Source: an uncultured Oxalobacteraceae bacterium
GTDB lineage: Bacteria; Pseudomonadota; Gammaproteobacteria; Burkholderiales; Burkholderiaceae
Assembly: GCA_946479255.1 (NCBI GenBank)
Contig: CAMLFK010000030.1
Location: 1-30,715 of the forward strand
Direction: 5' to 3'
DNA length: 30,715 bases
Below are positions 1-6,462 of this stretch, one piece after another. The notes beneath the pieces were generated by a model that saw only the letters and a program-made list of their open reading frames with translations, had not been told where the DNA came from and ran no database searches. The translations under genes and the position numbers were made by a program. How positions within the stretch are numbered: the first letter of the stretch is position 1; the number at the start of each line of letters is the position of its first letter.

Positions 1-1907
1 ATGGTGTCGGCCAGGCCTGGCTCGATGCCGCTGCCGTCGCCGCCCTGCCCCATCGCCTGCATCAGCAGACGTTCGAGGCGGTTATCCAAAGTCATCACGG
101 ACAGCTCGTTGGTACCAGGGAACAGCTGCTGCACAATCGCCCGGCCCAGCGCAACGCGCACCACGGCGGTCAGTTCGTTGGGGTCCTGCGTCTGGCCTGA
201 ATACTCCGACAAGGTTTCGATCACCGAACGCATGTCACGGATGTGCACGCCTTCGATCAGCAGGTTCTGCAGCACCTTTTGCAAAGTCGACAGCGACACA
301 ACTTTTGGCACCAGGTCTTCCACCAGCTTCGGTGCATCCTTGGCCAGATGGTCGAGCAAGGCTTGGACTTCAGCACGGCCCAACAGTTCCGAGGCATGCG
401 TGGTAATCAGGTGATTCAGGTGGGTGGCGATCACGGTACCGGCGTCCACCACGGTGTAACCCATGTTTTGCGCCTCGTCGCGCAGGCTGGCATCGATCCA
501 GACGGCCGGCAGGCCGAAAGCTGGGTCGGTGGTCACCAGGCCAGGCAGGTTGCCGCTGGCCATACCCGGATTGATTGCCAGGAATTGGCCGTTGAGCGCT
601 TCGCCGGTGCCCACTTCCACACCTTTCAAAGTGATACGGTAAGCCGATGGCTTCAATTCCAGGTTGTCGCGGATGTGCACCGGCGGCGCCAGGAAACCGA
701 CTTCCTGGGCGAACTTCTTGCGAATGCCTTTGATGCGCTTGAGCAGTTCGCCGCCCTGGGTCTTGTCGACCAGCGGAATCAGGCGGTAGCCGACTTCCAG
801 GCCCAAGGTATCGACCGGCATGATGTCCTGCCAGCTGGCTTCTTCCTGCTCCGGGGCAGCGGCCGGGCCCGCGGCTGCCGCAGCCGCGGCGGCCGCTTCT
901 TCGGCAGCGGGCTTGTTGGCCGCTTTCTTCTTGATCATGTAGGCCGAGCCGCACAGGGTGGCCGCCAGCAGCAGGAACACCAGGTTAGGCATGCCGGGAA
1001 TCAGGCCCATGCCGCCGATGATCACGCCGGTAATGCCCAGCACTTCTGGCTTGGCAAACAACTGGTTGATCAGCTGGGTGCCGATGTCTTGTTCACTTGC
1101 CACGCGCGAGACGACGATACCGGCCGCGATCGAGATGATCAGCGATGGAATCTGAGCCACCAGGCCGTCACCGATGGCCAGCAGGGTGTAGGTCTTGGCG
1201 GCTTCGCCGAAGGCCATGTCGTGCTGCAGTATACCAACCAGCAGGCCGCCGATCACGTTGATGACGGTAACCATGATGCCGGCCACGGCATCGCCGCGCA
1301 CATACTTACTTGCACCGTCCATGGCGCCGTAGAACTCGGCTTCCTGGGCGACTTCGGTACGGCGGCGGCGGGCTTCGTCTTCGCCGATCAGGCCGGCGTT
1401 GAGGTCGGCGTCAATCGCCATTTGCTTACCTGGCATCGCATCCAGGGCGAAACGTGCGCCCACTTCGGCGATACGGCCGGCACCCTTGGTGACGACGGTA
1501 AAGTTAATGATGGTCAGGATGATAAACACCACGATACCAACGGTGTAGTTACCGCCGATCAGGAAGTGGCCGAAAGCTTCAATCACCTTACCGGCAGCGG
1601 CGCCACCGGTGTGGCCTTCGGTCAGCACCACGCGGGTCGAAGCGACGTTCAGCGCCAGGCGCAGCATGGTGGAGATCAGCAGCACGGTCGGGAAAGCCAT
1701 GAAGTCGAGCGGCTTGACCGTGTACAGGCTGGTCAAGAGCACAATGACCGACAGCGCGATGTTAAAGCTGAAGAACAGGTCGAGCACGAAGGCCGGCAAT
1801 GGCAGCACCATCATGGCCAACAGCAGGATGATCAGGATCGGGGCGGCCAGCGCGCTGCCGCCCTTCATTCCGTTCATCCACGCTGGCATTTTCATGGCGT
1901 TGTTCAT
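1..1907 (-). CDS. flhA: FlhA, flagellar type III export gate protein (3' end cut by window)
   Basis: FlhA is the large integral membrane subunit of the flagellar export gate; its cytoplasmic domain docks chaperone-substrate complexes. I translated the minus strand from the ATG at 1907-1905. It opens with a short polar stretch (MNNAMKMPAW), then hydrophobic helices (LAAPILIILLLAMMVLPLPAF). The conserved FHIPEP-family blocks follow, including MLRLALNVASTRVVLTEG and the loop with MPGKQMAIDADLNAG and EDEARRRR. A long Ala-rich linker (about positions 840-930) separates the membrane half from the cytoplasmic half. About 635 codons are visible; family members have about 690-700, so roughly 60 C-terminal residues lie outside. 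The start overlaps the flhB stop as ATGA, indicating translational coupling in an flhBA operon. Identification is firm. Confidence 0.96.
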   Translation of the reverse strand, partial: MNNAMKMPAWMNGMKGGSALAAPILIILLLAMMVLPLPAFVLDLFFSFNIALSVIVLLTSLYTVKPLDFMAFPTVLLISTMLRLALNVASTRVVLTEGHTGGAAAGKVIEAFGHFLIGGNYTVGIVVFIILTIINFTVVTKGAGRIAEVGARFALDAMPGKQMAIDADLNAGLIGEDEARRRRTEVAQEAEFYGAMDGASKYVRGDAVAGIMVTVINVIGGLLVGILQHDMAFGEAAKTYTLLAIGDGLVAQIPSLIISIAAGIVVSRVASEQDIGTQLINQLFAKPEVLGITGVIIGGMGLIPGMPNLVFLLLAATLCGSAYMIKKKAANKPAAEEAAAAAAAAAGPAAAPEQEEASWQDIMPVDTLGLEVGYRLIPLVDKTQGGELLKRIKGIRKKFAQEVGFLAPPVHIRDNLELKPSAYRITLKGVEVGTGEALNGQFLAINPGMASGNLPGLVTTDPAFGLPAVWIDASLRDEAQNMGYTVVDAGTVIATHLNHLITTHASELLGRAEVQALLDHLAKDAPKLVEDLVPKVVSLSTLQKVLQNLLIEGVHIRDMRSVIETLSEYSGQTQDPNELTAVVRVALGRAIVQQLFPGTNELSVMTLDNRLERLLMQAMGQGGDGSGIEPGLADT

Positions 1908-3085
1908 GGTGTGGCTCCGTTGTTGTTGTCAGGTTTCTTCTGCGATGCCGGGTCGTGCGGGTCCATCTCCGGCGGGACCGGCAACTTGCCCGGACGATCC
2001 GGATAACGGTTGTTGGCGCCGGCTTTGTAGGCCTTCAGCTGGAACACGTAGGCCAGCACTTCGGCCACGGCCGAGTACAGCTGTTCCGGAATCTCGTCGC
2101 CGATGTCGGTATGCTTGTGCAGCGCACGGGCCAGGGCCGGGGCTTCGAGCAGCGGCACATTGTGTTCTTTACCCATTTCACGGATCTTGGCGGCGACTTC
2201 GTCGGCACCCTTGGCCACCACGCGCGGAGCGCCGCGCTGGCCGTCGGCATACTTGAGCGCGACCGCATAGTGAGTCGGGTTGGTGACGATGACGTCGGCG
2301 GTCGGCACGTCCGCCATCATGCGGCGGCGGGCGGCTTCGCGCTGCAGCTGGCGAATCTTGCCCTTGATCTGAGGATTGCCGTCCGACTCCTTGGACTCCT
2401 GGATCATTTCCTGGCGGGTCATCTTGAGTTTGTCGTTGTAGTGCCAGACCTGGTAAGGACCGTCGATCGCGGCCACGACACCCAGGCCGCCGACGATGAA
2501 CAAAAAGGCCATACCCATCAGGTCGATCATGTGGGCGCTGCCGCTTTTAAGCGGCTCGAGCGCCAGGCCCAGGACGGCGTCTTTCTGGCTCAATACGACG
2601 AGCCAGGCCACGCTGCCGACCATGATGGTCTTGGCAATGGCCTTGAGCAGTTCGACCAGGGCGTTCTTGGAAAACATATTGCCCAAGCCCTTGGCGGGGT
2701 TGAGCTTGGAGAAATTCGGCATGAAGCTTTTGGCGCTGAACAGCCAGCCGCCGATCAGCAAGGGCGAGGCCAGCGCGACGATCATGATGGCGATCGCCAG
2801 CGGCAGGCAGGACAGCATGACCTGGGCGATGTCGGAGCCGACGCGCAGGATCATCGCGCTGGGGTCGTAGATTTGTTCGCGGCTCATCGACAGCCCGGAC
2901 ACCATGGTGGCGTTGAGCTGGCGCACCAGGCCGGAGCCGGTGAACCACAGGCCGCAGCCGGCCGTCATCAATACGGTGAAAGTTGCCAATTCACGCGATC
3001 GGGGCACGTCGCCTTCTTCACGAGCCTGCTCCAATCGCTTGGCTGACGCCGGTTCTGTCTTTTCTGCGTCGCTGTCTTCTGACAT
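1904..3085 (-). CDS. flhB: FlhB, flagellar export substrate-specificity switch protein
   Basis: FlhB is the export-gate component that switches substrate class from rod/hook to filament after self-cleavage. The 393-residue product has the usual charged N-terminus (MSEDSDAEKTEPASAKRLEQ), four hydrophobic segments between about residues 30 and 210, and a basic linker (QIKGKIRQLQREAARRRMM). It carries the autocleavage motif NPTH in VTNPTHYAVAL. Length matches the family (about 380 residues in enterics), with a Pro-rich C-terminal extension. A GGGGAG ribosome-binding site sits just upstream of the ATG. The TGA stop overlaps the flhA ATG by four bases. The upstream region (3086-3180) is presumably the flhBA promoter, but I could not identify a convincing consensus there. 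Confidence 0.97.
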   Translation of the reverse strand: MSEDSDAEKTEPASAKRLEQAREEGDVPRSRELATFTVLMTAGCGLWFTGSGLVRQLNATMVSGLSMSREQIYDPSAMILRVGSDIAQVMLSCLPLAIAIMIVALASPLLIGGWLFSAKSFMPNFSKLNPAKGLGNMFSKNALVELLKAIAKTIMVGSVAWLVVLSQKDAVLGLALEPLKSGSAHMIDLMGMAFLFIVGGLGVVAAIDGPYQVWHYNDKLKMTRQEMIQESKESDGNPQIKGKIRQLQREAARRRMMADVPTADVIVTNPTHYAVALKYADGQRGAPRVVAKGADEVAAKIREMGKEHNVPLLEAPALARALHKHTDIGDEIPEQLYSAVAEVLAYVFQLKAYKAGANNRYPDRPGKLPVPPEMDPHDPASQKKPDNNNGATP

Positions 3086-3194
3086 CGCCCACTCCCCTAT
3101 GAACAGATGACATTATTCGCGATATTGCTCTACGGCTATCCTTAGAACAAAGCGGCAAAGGCCCCCCTTATCGGGCGACGTGCGTGGGTGTAAC

Positions 3195-3226
3195 AAGCGC
3201 CACAGTGAGGGCGCTTCTGGAATAAT
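3195..3226 (+). promoter_or_regulatory. Inverted repeat followed by a possible extended -10
   Basis: AAGCGCC (3195-3201) and GGCGCTT (3210-3216) form a perfect 7-base inverted repeat with an 8-base loop. Immediately downstream is TGG-AATAAT (TG at 3218-3219, hexamer 3221-3226), which resembles an extended -10. No good -35 is visible at the expected place, which the repeat occupies. Transcription would start near 3233, about 28 bases before the GTG at 3261. This could be an operator over a weak promoter; it is a pattern call only. Confidence 0.3.
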
Positions 3227-3260
3227 TGGCGTATATCGTTATCAAAAAGGAAGCAAAAAG

Positions 3261-3740
3261 GTGTTCCCCGATCCAGTTTCGTCTACGGAAATAAAGAAAG
3301 ATGACAAGAAGGACGACGGCGACCTGACCGACCTGCTGGGGGAGTTGCGCGTGATGCTGCCGGGCGCACAGATGCTGACCGCCTTCCTGATCCTGCTGCC
3401 ATTCAATGGCGGCTTTCGCCACATCGTGCAGTCGGAGAAATACGTCTTCCTGGCGACCTTCTTCCTGTCGGTGGCCAGCATCGTGCTGCTGAGCGCGCCG
3501 GCGATCCAGCACCGCATCATGTATCCGCTGCGCGACCGCGCCGCCTTCAAGCGCCAGTCGATCCGCCACCTGATCGCCGGCGGCATTTCCATGGCCTTGG
3601 CCTTCGTGCTGGCATCGAACCTGGTGATTACACAGGTATTCGGAACCGGGCCGGGCATCGCGGCGGGCGTGGCGGTGGCGGTGCTGATCCTCTGCCTGTG
3701 GCTGCTGCTGCCGCTTTACCTGCGCGCGCGCCGGCGCTAG
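3261..3740 (+). CDS. DUF6328-like small integral membrane protein
   Basis: This encodes a 159-residue membrane protein of unknown function. I chose the GTG at 3261 because AAGGAAG lies 7 bases upstream; longer in-frame starts have no ribosome-binding site and would add an unlikely polar leader. The acidic/basic N-terminus (SSTEIKKDDKKDD) precedes LGELRVMLPGAQMLTAFLILLPF and about four hydrophobic segments: FLILLPFNGGF, VFLATFFLSVASIVLLSAP, LIAGGISMALAFVLASNLV, and AAGVAVAVLILCLWLLLPLYL. The protein ends with a basic tail. The ELRV...GAQ.L.AFLL..PF pattern matches my recollection of the DUF6328 family; no activity is known to me. It converges on the fumarylacetoacetate-hydrolase-family gene, sharing the CTAG that holds both stop codons. 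Confidence 0.8.
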   Translation: MFPDPVSSTEIKKDDKKDDGDLTDLLGELRVMLPGAQMLTAFLILLPFNGGFRHIVQSEKYVFLATFFLSVASIVLLSAPAIQHRIMYPLRDRAAFKRQSIRHLIAGGISMALAFVLASNLVITQVFGTGPGIAAGVAVAVLILCLWLLLPLYLRARRR

Positions 3741-4732
3741 CGCTTGCGCGCCTCGGCCTGTTTGACGGTCTGCTCGATGGCGCCGAAGATGGACTTGCCG
3801 GCCGCGTCCAGCATCTCGATGCGGATGGTGTCGCCGAACAGCATGAAGGGTGTGCTGGCGACGCCGTCGGCAATGGTTTCCAGGCAGCGCTTCTCAGCGA
3901 TGCAGGAATAGCCAGCTTTACTATCCTTGTTCGACACGGTGCCCGAGCCGACAATGCTGCCGGCGCGCGCATTGCGGGTTTTGCACAGGTGCGCGATCAG
4001 CTGTGGGAAATTGAACACCATGTCGGTGCCGGCATGCGGCTGGCCAACCAGCTTGCCGTTCCAGGTCGAGCGCAGCGGCAAGTTGACCTTGCCGTTTTTC
4101 CATGCCTCGCCCAGCTCGTCCGGGGTCACCGCCACCGGCGAAAAACTGGTGGCCGGCTTGGATTGCAAAAAGCCAAAACCCTTGGCCAGTTCCGGCGGAA
4201 TCAGATTGCGCAGGGATACGTCATTGGCCAGCATGAGCAGCCGGATGCCCAGCTGGGCATGGTCGGGCGTCACGCCCATCGCCACGTCGCCGGTAATGAC
4301 CGCCACTTCCGATTCGAAGTCGATGCCCCAGGATTCATGGGCCAGCACGATATCGTCCATGGGACCGAGGAAATCGTCGCTGCCGCCCTGGTACATCAGC
4401 GGATCTTCCCAGAACGATTCCGGCATCTCGGCATTGCGCGCCTTGCGCACCAGCTCCACGTGATTGACGTAAGCCGAGCCATCGACCCACTGATAGGCGC
4501 GTGGCAAGGGCGCCATGCAGCCGGACGGGTTGAAATCGAAGCTACGGCGGGCACGGCCGGAATTGAGCGCGTCGGACAATTCCGCCAGCTGGGGCGCGAT
4601 GAAGTTCCAGTCGTCCAGGGCCGCCTGCATGGTCGGGGCGATGCCGTCGGCCACATGGGCAGTCTTGAGATCGCGCGCGACGACGACCAGCAGGCCATCG
4701 CGGCTGCCGTCGCGCATGGTGGCCAGCTTCAT
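3737..4732 (-). CDS. Fumarylacetoacetate hydrolase (FAH) family protein
   Basis: FAH-family enzymes hydrolyse C-C bonds of acylpyruvate-like substrates, classically fumarylacetoacetate in tyrosine catabolism. The product is 331 residues. It starts MKLATMRDGSRDG, has a FAH_N-like N-terminal domain to about residue 75, then the catalytic domain. The metal-binding acidic pair is seen in DFESEVAV (E140, E142), and the family segment RAGSIVGSGTVSNKD lies toward the C-terminus. The ATG at 4732 overlaps the rsuA stop (ATGA), so it is translated by coupling to rsuA; a longer in-frame reading exists but lies inside rsuA. No other tyrosine-degradation genes are nearby, so the substrate is uncertain. 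The stop is shared base-for-base with the convergent membrane protein gene (CTAG). Confidence 0.9.
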   Translation of the reverse strand: MKLATMRDGSRDGLLVVVARDLKTAHVADGIAPTMQAALDDWNFIAPQLAELSDALNSGRARRSFDFNPSGCMAPLPRAYQWVDGSAYVNHVELVRKARNAEMPESFWEDPLMYQGGSDDFLGPMDDIVLAHESWGIDFESEVAVITGDVAMGVTPDHAQLGIRLLMLANDVSLRNLIPPELAKGFGFLQSKPATSFSPVAVTPDELGEAWKNGKVNLPLRSTWNGKLVGQPHAGTDMVFNFPQLIAHLCKTRNARAGSIVGSGTVSNKDSKAGYSCIAEKRCLETIADGVASTPFMLFGDTIRIEMLDAAGKSIFGAIEQTVKQAEARKR

Positions 4733-5451
4733 GCCGGGGCCGGCACCAGCAAGGCCAGCTGGTCCTGGTTCAGATAGCACCACTCGCCTTCGGCCAGGCC
4801 CAGCGCTTCGAGCGTGAGGCCGCCGATGGCCGAGCGGTGCAAGGCGCTGCAGTGGTTGCCGGCGGCCGCCAGCATACGCTTGACCTGGTGGTATTTGCCC
4901 TGCTCCAGGACGATTTCGAGCTGGTGCTCACCGCGCTGGATGCAGCTGACTGCCGCCAAGGGGGCCGGTTCGTCATGCAATTGCACGCCGGCCAGCAGCA
5001 GCGCCACCAGTTCCGGCGTGACCGGGTCCTGGGTGGTAGCCTGGTAAATCTTGGGCACGTGGCGTTTGGGGGACGATTGCGCGTGGATGAAGGGGCCGTC
5101 GTCCGACAGCAGCAGCATGCCGGTGGTGTCATGGTCGAGGCGGCCGACCGGTTGGACTTCGCGCCAGGTAAATTGCTCTGGAAGCAGGGTCAACACACCA
5201 GGATGGTGGCTGGGCTTGCGCGAACATTCGATATTGACGGGCTTGTTCAGGGCGATGTAGACATGCTGGCGATAGACCCACTCTTCGTCGAACACGGTCA
5301 GTACCAGATTGCTGGTATCGACGGTGGTGCGGTAGTTGGTCTGGGTGGCGCCGTTGATGGCGACGTCGCCGTCTTCGATGAGTGCTCGGCAATACTTACG
5401 GGTGCCAAAGCCTTGCGATTGGAGGATGCGGTCGAGGGATAAAGTGCTCAT
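4729..5451 (-). CDS. rsuA: RsuA-type 16S rRNA pseudouridine synthase
   Basis: RsuA converts U516 of 16S rRNA to pseudouridine. The 240-residue protein has an N-terminal S4 RNA-binding domain (LDRILQSQGFGTRKYCRALIEDGDVAING, about residues 6-34). The catalytic motif GRLDHDTTG follows, with the likely nucleophile D106, and then the typical GKYHQVKRML segment. Length fits RsuA (about 230 residues); the short linker and absence of a C-terminal extension argue against the RluB and RluF subgroups, though RluE remains an alternative. The ATG at 5451 is the only sensible start. The TGA stop overlaps the start of the downstream FAH-family gene, giving an apparent two-gene operon. Confidence 0.9.
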   Translation of the reverse strand: MSTLSLDRILQSQGFGTRKYCRALIEDGDVAINGATQTNYRTTVDTSNLVLTVFDEEWVYRQHVYIALNKPVNIECSRKPSHHPGVLTLLPEQFTWREVQPVGRLDHDTTGMLLLSDDGPFIHAQSSPKRHVPKIYQATTQDPVTPELVALLLAGVQLHDEPAPLAAVSCIQRGEHQLEIVLEQGKYHQVKRMLAAAGNHCSALHRSAIGGLTLEALGLAEGEWCYLNQDQLALLVPAPA

Positions 5452-5478
5452 GGGCGAGACTTTACCAGATGGACGCGG

Positions 5479-5503
5479 CCGCGGGGCCTATTGGCACCCG
5501 CGG
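5479..5503. other. GC-rich inverted repeat between rsuA and the lipoprotein gene
   Basis: CCGCGGG (5479-5485) and CCCGCGG (5497-5503) form a perfect 7-base stem with an 11-base loop, in the 101-base gap between the lipoprotein gene and rsuA. It could fold in the RNA downstream of the lipoprotein gene, but no U-tract follows, so I do not call it an intrinsic terminator. It might equally sit in the rsuA promoter region. Confidence 0.3.
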
Positions 5504-5552
5504 GCGCGCTGCCCGGGCGGCTTGTACAGCTAAACCACCAGGGCTTGGACTA

Positions 5553-6275
5553 TCAGGTACCGCCGGTCGCGCCGGTCACCTTGTTCGCATTGGCGTCAGC
5601 CGCAATGGCGGCATCGACCGTCGCCGACACCGCGCCGGTCGAGGTGACTACGTTTTTCGTCTTGAGCAATTCCAGGATCTGGTCTTGCGCGTTGCCAGCC
5701 GTGGTGCTGGACTTCGGCACCAGCGTCGCGGTCAGGAAGTCGGTCGGGACGACAACGTCCTGGCCGGCGGCTGCCTTGATGACTTTCACCACCTGGGCCA
5801 CCGACGCCGACAGGACCGTCGGCGTGTTCACTACCGAGGCGAATGCGGTGGACGATGCGATCGACGACGCCGAGGCGTTAGCCGCCAAGCCGCTCTGAGT
5901 GACGATGTAATCGACCAGCATCTCGGTCAACGGGGTCACGTTGGCCTTCGCGCCATCGCCGGCGGCGATCGAGCGCAGGACCACGCCATTGGTTGCGGTA
6001 ACCGTCACAAGGCACGGGCCTTCCGACGGGTTGGAGGTCTTGACGGTGTAGCTGCCGTCAGCGCCGGTGGTGGCGGTGCCGGTACCGGTTTTGCAGGCGA
6101 CGGAGACCGCACCGCTGGCGATCGCCGCGCCGGTGGCGGCGGTACCGCTGATCGTCAGGGTTTTTTCGGGGGCCGGATCATCGCTGCTGCCACACGCGGC
6201 GAGCGTGGACAGAACGGCAACTGCCAGCATCGATTTGAGTGCGGTACTGGTGGGGAGGTGGCGCAAACTAGGCAT
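5553..6275 (-). CDS. Ala/Ser-rich lipoprotein of unknown function
   Basis: A 240-residue predicted lipoprotein. The signal region SMLAVAVLSTLAAC ends in a lipobox LAAC with the lipidated Cys near residue 28, followed by SSDDPAPEK, a short surface linker. Next comes TLTISGTAATGAAIASGAVSV and GADGSYTVK, resembling a carboxypeptidase-regulatory-like/Ig-like beta repeat. The remainder is Ala/Ser/Thr/Val-rich and probably helical. I take the ATG at 6275 because AAGGAAG lies 5 bases upstream; a TTG one codon earlier is too close to it. The gene stands alone between the polysaccharide locus and rsuA, with 187 bases of upstream sequence. I do not recognise a specific function. Confidence 0.8.
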   Translation of the reverse strand: MPSLRHLPTSTALKSMLAVAVLSTLAACGSSDDPAPEKTLTISGTAATGAAIASGAVSVACKTGTGTATTGADGSYTVKTSNPSEGPCLVTVTATNGVVLRSIAAGDGAKANVTPLTEMLVDYIVTQSGLAANASASSIASSTAFASVVNTPTVLSASVAQVVKVIKAAAGQDVVVPTDFLTATLVPKSSTTAGNAQDQILELLKTKNVVTSTGAVSATVDAAIAADANANKVTGATGGT

Positions 6276-6427
6276 CAAGTCTTCCTTTTATGAAGTGATA
6301 AAACAAGTTGAAAATACGGCGGATACATTGCTTGATCTGCCTGGCAAAAATATTGCGAATTAGGTCGAAAAACCGAACTGTCGTCCCGTTGCGGCACTGG
6401 CTCGCGAGACTATATACTTTCGGCATT

Positions 6428-6444
6428 CTTTCAACAATTGAAAG
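6428..6444. promoter_or_regulatory. Perfect inverted repeat upstream of the lipoprotein gene
   Basis: CTTTCAA-CAA-TTGAAAG is a perfect 7-base inverted repeat with a 3-base spacer. It lies in the 187-base gap between the yjbH-like stop (6463) and the lipoprotein start (6275). On the minus strand a TATATA hexamer (within 6411-6418) lies a few bases downstream, so the repeat would cover the -35 area of a possible promoter. It is too AT-rich and lacks a U-tract to act as a terminator for the upstream gene. Operator function is inference. Confidence 0.35.
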
Positions 6445-6462
6445 TGGAAATTCAGCCACACT

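Noticed and set aside
243..2006. Long plus-strand open frame (587 codons) opposite flhA
   Set aside because: The His/Gln/Gly-rich translation is typical of antisense to a GC-rich gene; the minus strand encodes a clear FlhA.
5479..5503. CCGCGGG/CCCGCGG considered as an intrinsic terminator for the lipoprotein gene
   Set aside because: No U-tract follows the stem in either direction; kept only as an unassigned inverted repeat.
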